A stretch of DNA of 64,000 nucleotides, taken from positions 1 through 64,000 of the forward strand of contig VXMJ01000042.1 of assembly GCA_009841145.1 (NCBI GenBank), given 5' to 3'. Shown here piece after piece: positions 59,102-64,000 of the stretch. A model generated the notes under the pieces. That model was not told the origin of the DNA, did no database searches, and saw only the letters and a list, made by a program, of their open reading frames with translations. A program made the translations under genes and the position numbers. Position 1 is the first letter of the stretch. Each line of letters begins with the position of its first letter. This stretch comes from Caldilineaceae bacterium SB0661_bin_34 (GTDB lineage Bacteria; Chloroflexota; Anaerolineae; Caldilineales; Caldilineaceae).

Positions 59102-60151
59102 TCAGCCATCATCCGCCAACGGCAGATGCACAGGCATTCCCGTGGTGGCGGAACGGTAGATGGCGCGCACAATCTCCACAGACTTGCGACCTTCATCCCC
59201 GGCGACTGCTGGGGCCCGATCACCGTGAATCGCCTCGATGAGATCCAGGATCTGTTGGCGATGGTTCTCGGAGCCGATGCCCGCGGGATCCTGGGAACCG
59301 CTTCCGGTACCCGCCTCCAGGGACAGCATGGCCGCTTCCTCTTCGTCGTCGGCGTCGGCCAACTGCCATGTGACAATCCGCCCTTCCTCCAGCACGATCG
59401 TCCCTTGGGGCCCCTGCAGCTCGATCCGCGCCGCAGTGCCTGGCCAACAGCTGGTGGCGCCTTGAATCACCCCCATGCCGCCGTGGGCAAATCCCAGCAA
59501 GGCCGTGGCCGTGTCCTCTGTCTCGATATCGTGACTTAGGGTCGCGGTGCGCGCGAACACGTAGTCCACCGGCCCGGCCAGCCACTGCAGCAAATCAATG
59601 CTGTGTATCGACTGGTTCATCAGGGCCCCGCCACCGTCCAGCTTCCAGGTGCCTCGCCAACCCACTTCGTAGTAGGCAGGAGGGCGATACCACTTGACAT
59701 AGGCATCGGCCATCGTCAGGCGACCCAGTCGCCCGGCATCGAGGGCTTGCTTGACCTGGCGCACGCCTTTCATGAATCGCAATGGGAACACACTTGCCAG
59801 GGTTACATTGGCACGGCTGGCGGCGGACAATATGCGATCCACCCTGGGCAGTGTAATGTCGAGCGGTTTCTCCACCAGGAGGTGCTTGCCGGCTGCGGCC
59901 GCGGTCTCGGCAATTTCGGCGTGCGTGCCGCTGGGCGTGCAAATGGACACGACATCCACCTCGGGGTGCTGCACCGCGTCCTGATAGTGCGGGAACCATT
60001 CGGCACCATGGGCCTTCGCCAAGTCCATGCCCGCCCTTGAACCCCGATTGCACACTACGGTCAGGCGTGCATCGGGAATCCGGGCCATGGCTTCGGCTTG
60101 GATGCGGCCGATATTCCCGGTACCGATGATGGCAAAACGGAGGGGTCTCAT
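59102..60151 (-). CDS. Gfo/Idh/MocA-family NAD(P)-dependent oxidoreductase
   Basis: 349 residues from the ATG at 60151 (GGGAC about 8 bases upstream; a TTG two codons earlier is possible). The Rossmann motif FAIIGTGNIGRIQAEAMA is at residues 5-22, with the characteristic HLLVEKPLDITL (EKP motif, about residue 92) and GGGALMNQSIHSIDLLQWL, which contains the catalytic His/Asp region. It oxidises or reduces a sugar or inositol derivative; the exact substrate is unknown. It lies 45 bases downstream of the truncated exonuclease gene on the same strand. Confidence 0.9.
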   Translation of the reverse strand: MRPLRFAIIGTGNIGRIQAEAMARIPDARLTVVCNRGSRAGMDLAKAHGAEWFPHYQDAVQHPEVDVVSICTPSGTHAEIAETAAAAGKHLLVEKPLDITLPRVDRILSAASRANVTLASVFPLRFMKGVRQVKQALDAGRLGRLTMADAYVKWYRPPAYYEVGWRGTWKLDGGGALMNQSIHSIDLLQWLAGPVDYVFARTATLSHDIETEDTATALLGFAHGGMGVIQGATSCWPGTAARIELQGPQGTIVLEEGRIVTWQLADADDEEEAAMLSLEAGTGSGSQDPAGIGSENHRQQILDLIEAIHGDRAPAVAGDEGRKSVEIVRAIYRSATTGMPVHLPLADDG

Positions 60152-60196
60152 ATTCAAAGTCCCGGAAACTGATTTGCCGGACTTGCCCCCACAAGG

Positions 60197-60764
60197 TCAA
60201 CCCGGCTCGGTTGCAGGAGGTTTCGGGCCATGGGACCCCCAACGAGCATGGCACAGGGACCAGAATCGTTCGGGAGCAAGAATCGGAATGCCCCATTTGC
60301 GGGCGTTCCGGGCCTTGGTGGAGTGGCTGTCCGGATCCGCGACGAGCAACTCGCATCCCCTCTTGGTGACGGTTGCAACAGGCTTGAGACCGTTTGCTCT
60401 TGCCATGGCCTCCAACTCGCGGCGCGGGACGGGCATTCCATCCATGAACGCCTCACCGGAGAAGCAAACGCTGGTACCCATGGGTATGGTGCTGCCGGAG
60501 CTGTTCGCTTCGTCGGCCTTGGGCAAATCCCCGGCCGGCAGCATCAAGGCGGCATGCACCTTTTGGAGCAAACGATGTTCCGCGGCGGTGATGACATTGT
60601 CCCGTTGGGCAGCATCGACAAGGGACTGGAAGTAGGCCGCATGAACTTCCCTTCGCTGGTAGGGTGTCAGGCCCAGTGTAGCCGCCAGTTCGTCCAGAGT
60701 GTCCTGTTCCACCGCCTCGATCACGAAGTCATCCAACACATAGTCAAGGGCATTCAGATAGGGA
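60197..60764 (-). pseudogene. exonuclease-BRCT protein, N-terminus removed by the TnpB element
   Basis: The surviving ~188 codons encode a TerB-like helical region (YLNALDYVLDDFVIEAVEQD, LTPYQRREVHAAYFQSLVDA) followed by a BRCT domain (SVCFSGEAFMDG, KPVATVTKRGCELLVADPDS, ARKWGIPILAPERFW). In intact relatives a DEDDh 3'-5' exonuclease (DnaQ-like) domain precedes these. Homology starts exactly at the edge of the TnpB element (CTTATATACC at 60765), and the expected N-terminal part is not found on the other side at 62420. The frame technically continues into the TnpB gene's 3' end but in a meaningless register. It is probably non-functional. Confidence 0.75.
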
Positions 60765-62419
60765 CTTATATACCTGACTGATCGCCCGAAGCCGCAGCCC
60801 CTGGCGGTGGCGGCATATCTTGTTCGCGGGTCGTCGATGCCGATTTGCCCTGGGCTGGCGGCCCAAGGCAGTGACCGAGCGCATCTCGCCGCGCAGTTGC
60901 CCCTGTCCCGCGGGCCGTCGGGTCGGGAGCGGAAAATCCACCCCCAACCAAAATGTTGATGGCGGCGTTGTGGTCGGCGTTCGCCTTGAATCCACATGCC
61001 GTACAGTTGAAATTCGCCTGTGTTTTGCGGTTCTCCTTGTTGACGTTCCCGCAATGGGAACAGGTTTGCGACGTATACGCCGGATTGATGCGCTTGACTG
61101 CGCCCGCCTTGTAGTCCAGGTTGCGGTCGAGGGCTCCCCAGCCGCTCGCCAAGACGGATCGGTTGAGTCCGGACTTCTGCTTTACGTTGAGGCCGGGCTC
61201 CTCAACCGTGCCCTTCGCACTCTTCGTCATGGCCGCGGTGTTCAGGTCCTCCAGAACCACGGTGTGCGCCGTGTTGGCGATTTTGCGGCTGTGCTGGTGG
61301 GCGGCGTTCTCCCGCCGTCGCTTCTTCTTGCGGTGCAGCTTCTTCAGTTGCCCGTTCACGCGCCGCCCGCGGTTGGATTTCTTCTGCCCGCGGGTTTTTG
61401 GTCCCCAACCCTTCTTGCGACTCAACTCCCGCTGCTTGCGCTTGATCTTCGTGTCAATCAGGGAGTCGTCGGGGCTCTCGTACACAACCCCATCGCTGTC
61501 CGTGGCCTGGCCGACATTGCGATCCACCCCCAGCGCGCCCGTCCAAGCGGGCTGCTTCAGGCGGTCCGGGGTCACGTGGTAGGACACGATGGCATACCAC
61601 TTGGGACGGTCCTCCGTGCCCTCCCGGATGATGCGCACCTGCTTGGCATCACAGCCCAAATACTGGCCGCTGCCGTCCAACCGCACCCAGCCAGCCTTCG
61701 GGATGCGGAGACGTTCGCCGTCCATGCGCACGCCGTCCGGGATGGTGAAGCCGTCGCACTTCACGCCGAACCCCTTGCGCCGCGGGAACCCCTGCGGCTT
61801 GCCGTCCGATTTGCGCCGGGGCAGCTTGCGGCCCTGCTTCTTCGCCTCCTTGGCCGCCTTGTAGAAGCGCTTGTAGGAGTCCGCCAGGTACTTCAGGGAG
61901 TAGCGGACGGGTGCGAAGGGCAGATCCCGCAGCCAGGCCAAATCCCGGTCCCGGTAGTACTCGCCGCGGTCGGATTGGAGGAAGTCCAGGTACCACTCTT
62001 CCTGTGGGCGGCTCCGAACCACTGTGAACAGCTTGAACAAATCGAACGCACTGGTACCGGGCGGCTTGGCCTCCGGATCGGACTCCTTCTCCGCCAGGTG
62101 GCGGTCGTACCGCCATTCGCAGATCGTCAACACCAGATTCCAAACGAACCGGTTGGCGCCCGCAATCCGAGCGCAGTAGGCGGCTTGGGCGCGGTTGTCG
62201 AACCGCACGCGGTACCGCTCGTTGCGTACCTGGGGCTCGCCGTGGGGGAGTGGCTGGATTGTAGAATGGGGGTCGGCGGTCATTCGGTTGCCTCTACAAC
62301 CTGGCCGTCAGGGAGCCGTGCGGTGTTCCAGCACCCGCGGCTTCCGCCCATTGTACAACAGGCCCCGTGCCAACCGCGGGGCCGTGTGCCCAACATATTA
62401 GTCAAGTATATAATCCCCA
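60765..62419 (-). mobile_element. TnpB-only IS605/IS1341-type element with inverted-repeat-like ends
   Basis: A single tnpB gene without tnpA. On the minus strand the left boundary is TGGGG-ATTATATACTTGACTAA (from 62419) and the right boundary AGGTATATAAG-TC (to about 60763). The two ends are imperfect inverted repeats (GGGACTTATATACCTGACT against GGGGATTATATACTTGACT, 16/19). The right end overlaps the last codons and the TAA of tnpB. The same ends bracket the 236-bp element at 11568-11803. Guide RNA (omega RNA) is expected to overlap the 3' end of tnpB and extend past the right end. Confidence 0.7.
60766..62283 (-). CDS. tnpB: RNA-guided nuclease TnpB
   Basis: 505 residues. The RuvC-like site is complete: first Asp in GALGVDRNVGQATDSDG, Glu in TVVLEDLNTAAMTKSAKG, final Asp in KANADHNAAINILVGGG. 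The zinc ribbon is CSHCGNVNKENR followed by NFNCTACG. A basic region (KIKRKQRELSRKKGWGPK, KKLHRKKKRRREN) binds nucleic acid. The last ~50 residues after the final Asp are low-complexity (PPPPGAAASGDQSGI) and probably reflect the overlapping guide-RNA scaffold rather than folded protein. TnpB cuts DNA using a guide RNA encoded at the element's right end and helps the element persist. No TnpA transposase is nearby, so transposition would need one in trans. Confidence 0.9.
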   Translation of the reverse strand: MTADPHSTIQPLPHGEPQVRNERYRVRFDNRAQAAYCARIAGANRFVWNLVLTICEWRYDRHLAEKESDPEAKPPGTSAFDLFKLFTVVRSRPQEEWYLDFLQSDRGEYYRDRDLAWLRDLPFAPVRYSLKYLADSYKRFYKAAKEAKKQGRKLPRRKSDGKPQGFPRRKGFGVKCDGFTIPDGVRMDGERLRIPKAGWVRLDGSGQYLGCDAKQVRIIREGTEDRPKWYAIVSYHVTPDRLKQPAWTGALGVDRNVGQATDSDGVVYESPDDSLIDTKIKRKQRELSRKKGWGPKTRGQKKSNRGRRVNGQLKKLHRKKKRRRENAAHQHSRKIANTAHTVVLEDLNTAAMTKSAKGTVEEPGLNVKQKSGLNRSVLASGWGALDRNLDYKAGAVKRINPAYTSQTCSHCGNVNKENRKTQANFNCTACGFKANADHNAAINILVGGGFSAPDPTARGTGATARRDALGHCLGPPAQGKSASTTREQDMPPPPGAAASGDQSGI

Positions 62420-62443
62420 GAAAGGAAGTCGGAGGCCATCCTC

Positions 62444-62581
62444 ATGGGAGGCGAATTTGCCGAGGCGGGCGAATGCGGCTGGGATGATCTGCCCTGCGGT
62501 GTGTGCGATGTGTGCATCGGGGACGCGGTGGCCTACGAACTGAACAGACTGTACCAGCAGTGGAAACACAATCAGCCGTGA
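62444..62581 (+). CDS. 45-residue Cys-rich protein or fragment
   Basis: The ATG at 62444 has GGAGG eight bases upstream. The sequence ECGWDDLPCGVCDVCIGDAV has four Cys (C-x6-C-x2-C-x2-C), followed by AYELNRLYQQWKHNQP. The CGxCDxC arrangement recalls the zinc-binding segment of RecQ helicases, so this may be a relic or a very small zinc-binding protein. It lies immediately outside the left end of the TnpB element. Confidence 0.4.
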   Translation: MGGEFAEAGECGWDDLPCGVCDVCIGDAVAYELNRLYQQWKHNQP

Positions 62582-62715
62582 CCTGCCGCCGTCGTATCGG
62601 GGCGGTCCGTGGAAGCGTACGGCCTTGCACAAAGGGGACCGGTACAGGGTGTGAAGAGTTGCAGTGTGGCAACCCCATGCCGGTCCCTCCCATAACCGCC
62701 GTCTGCACTCATTGC

Positions 62716-63719
62716 CCAAGTGCTTGTCATGGCATCCGTGTGAGCCTTTTGCGCACCACTGCACCACTCCCTGCCATCGACTAGAATGGGAAACCCGCCG
62801 GCCTCTGCGGTCGGGAGGGGACTTGCCGCCGCGTACGGCCACCAAGGAGGAAAACCGATGCGTTTGCCACCGCCTGCCACCGCCCCGCCACGGGCCCTCG
62901 GACGCGCGGAACTGGACGCCCTCTATCCCCTGGAGACCGACGAGCCCATGGCCTCTTCCCTGTCCCATGGTCTTGCCATGCAGTACGCCCAGCTGGCCAT
63001 GAGCTACCACCTGCGCGATGTGGAGTGCCTGGTGGCCGCAGACTACATTTTCTACTACCGGGAACTGCCGCCCGGAGCCACCGGTCCGGCCCCGTCGGTG
63101 ACGCCCGACGTCATGGTGGTCTTGGATTTCACCCCGCCGCGGGACACGTCCTACCGATTGTGGGAGGTGGGCAAGGCCCCGGATCTGGTGATGGAAATGT
63201 CCAGCCGCGCCACGCACCGGCAGGATCAGTTCCACAAGCACCACCTGTACGCCGAACTGGGCATCCGCGAATACTGGCTCCACGACCCGCACGGCGGCTA
63301 CCTGGAGCCGCGTCTGGAGGGCTGGCGGCTGGAGGAGGGCCTCTACCGGCCGATCGCCGGCGAGCTACAGCCGGAGTTGGGGGCGGAGACGTTTTACAGT
63401 GAGGTACTCGGCACCCACTGGGGCCGCCTGCTGGACACCGAGGCGCTGCGACTGTGGGACGAGGAGCGGGGCAACTGGTTTCTGCCTCCGGCCGAAGCCG
63501 AAGCGGACCGTCTCCGGCAGACCCGCCGTGCGGACCGGGAAGCTCAACGTGCGGACCGAGAAGCTCGACGTGTGGCTCAAGAGGTTCGACGTGCAGACCG
63601 GGAGGCACAGGCCCGCGCGGAATTGGAGCAGGAAGTAGCCAGACTGCGGGCACAGCTGAAAGGATTCTCGGAGGCGGAAGAATCCTGACCAAGCCCGGGT
63701 CCGATTGGGATATCGGGCT
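62716..63719 (+). repeat. ~1-kb direct repeat, right copy (Uma2 gene and flanks)
   Basis: Right counterpart of the block at 58116-59077, starting with CCAAGTGCTTGTCATGG and ending at TCGGGCT (63719). A 42-base in-frame difference lies near 63545-63590. Confidence 0.85.
62858..63688 (+). CDS. Uma2-family PD-(D/E)XK endonuclease (copy 2)
   Basis: 276 residues from the ATG at 62858 with AAGGAGG seven bases upstream. The core is the same as copy 1 (SVTPDVMVVLDF, APDLVMEMSSRATHRQDQF, KHHLYAELGIREYWLHDP). The tail is longer by 14 residues (RREADREA-type heptads: RADREAQRADREARRVAQEV), extending the coiled coil in register. The nuclease core differs from copy 1 by only a few residues. The 1-kb repeat can recombine with the left copy, which would delete or invert the intervening oxidoreductase and TnpB region. 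Confidence 0.87.
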   Translation: MRLPPPATAPPRALGRAELDALYPLETDEPMASSLSHGLAMQYAQLAMSYHLRDVECLVAADYIFYYRELPPGATGPAPSVTPDVMVVLDFTPPRDTSYRLWEVGKAPDLVMEMSSRATHRQDQFHKHHLYAELGIREYWLHDPHGGYLEPRLEGWRLEEGLYRPIAGELQPELGAETFYSEVLGTHWGRLLDTEALRLWDEERGNWFLPPAEAEADRLRQTRRADREAQRADREARRVAQEVRRADREAQARAELEQEVARLRAQLKGFSEAEES

Positions 63720-63861
63720 TCATGGCAGGAACCGTACTCCCCTGCCTCGGGCAGTCCGCCGCTTCCCCGAGTGTCTGCGCAAGCCAAAACAGGGCGATTT
63801 AATCCCCGCTCAGGCCAAGGGGTTTCGAAAACCGTTCACACCGTTGTTGGGAGGAAGTACC

Positions 63862-64000
63862 GTGCCAGAAACCAGACCCAATCTTCTCGTGGTGTTCTGC
63901 GACCAATTGCGACGGGATGCCATTGCCGCTTTCGGAGATCCCAATGTTGAAACACCCCACATTGATCGCTTGGCACAAAACGGGGTGTCCTTCACCAACG
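63862..64000 (+). CDS. sulfatase, N-terminal part (runs off the window)
   Basis: The GTG at 63862 has GGGAGG seven bases upstream. The first 46 codons read PETRPNLLVVFCDQLRRDAI, then AAFGDPNVETPHIDRLAQNG, the standard sulfatase opening with the metal-binding Asp in FCDQ. The C-x-P-S-R modification site would lie beyond the window. It is the third sulfatase of the window. Confidence 0.85.
   Translation, partial: MPETRPNLLVVFCDQLRRDAIAAFGDPNVETPHIDRLAQNGVSFTN

Noticed and set aside
60820-62487. Plus-strand frame of 555 codons over tnpB
   Set aside because: Antisense shadow; tnpB has RuvC and zinc-ribbon motifs on the other strand.
62402-63292. Minus-strand frame of 296 codons over Uma2 copy 2 as a possible N-terminus of the interrupted exonuclease
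   Set aside because: Its translation shows no DnaQ-type exonuclease motifs and it is antisense to Uma2; I do not think the missing exonuclease part is here.

Overview
The window looks like bacterial chromosome from a free-living or host-associated Chloroflexota-type organism, probably a metagenome-assembled genome. Three things suggest this. Secreted proteins carry long Thr/Pro (TPT-type) linkers (the SH3 lipoprotein at 4878-5762 and the fibronectin type III protein at 11804-13702). Uma2 nucleases with charged coiled-coil tails occur several times. Phytanoyl-CoA dioxygenase-like oxygenases and sulfatases recur, a profile common in marine and sponge-associated Chloroflexota and Poribacteria. 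The phylum is an inference. Most of the DNA is GC-rich. The Argonaute/SIR2 segment (44.2-47.3 kb) and the last third of the methyltransferase gene are visibly more AT-rich.

Layout. 0.2-5.8 kb: an oxidoreductase, then a MacA/MacB-type efflux operon ending in an SH3 lipoprotein. 5.9-10.4 kb: an AbiE-type toxin-antitoxin pair, a dead Schlafen/AlbA_2-type gene with two lesions, and a complete IS982-family element inserted exactly in that gene's stop codon. 10.7-29.5 kb: mostly metabolic accessory genes (three PhyH oxygenases, two divergent sulfatases, tandem paralogous Nudix hydrolases, MFS transporter, KatG, GPP34 protein, CobU), plus a HEPN pair with a truncated HEPN paralogue beside it. 29.7-34.4 kb: a repeat-bearing small protein, a HigA remnant, a Uma2 nuclease, an AlbA_2 protein and an IS110 scrap.

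34.4-57.9 kb is the most interesting part, a defence island. On the plus strand in order it holds a SNF2-type helicase (DrmD-like), a large N6-adenine methyltransferase (DrmMI/PglX-like), a catalytically inactive Argonaute of long-B type with an adjoining SIR2 NADase-like protein, a ~2,170-residue helicase-DUF1998 protein with a nuclease-like C-terminal segment (DrmA+DrmB or DruE-like), a RelE-UvrD fusion helicase, and a DUF488 protein. The gene order resembles class 1 DISARM with the Argonaute pair spliced between methyltransferase and DrmA/B, no DrmC, and UvrD/DUF488 added. Scars (a decayed duplicate of the methyltransferase 5' end, an ISAs1 transposase corpse) suggest modular assembly.

58.1-64.0 kb: two Uma2 paralogues in ~1 kb direct repeats flank a Gfo/Idh/MocA oxidoreductase, an exonuclease-BRCT gene beheaded by a TnpB element, and the TnpB element itself. 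The TnpB element shares end sequences with a 236-bp element at 11.6-11.8 kb. The window ends inside a third sulfatase. No rRNA, tRNA or CRISPR array was seen.
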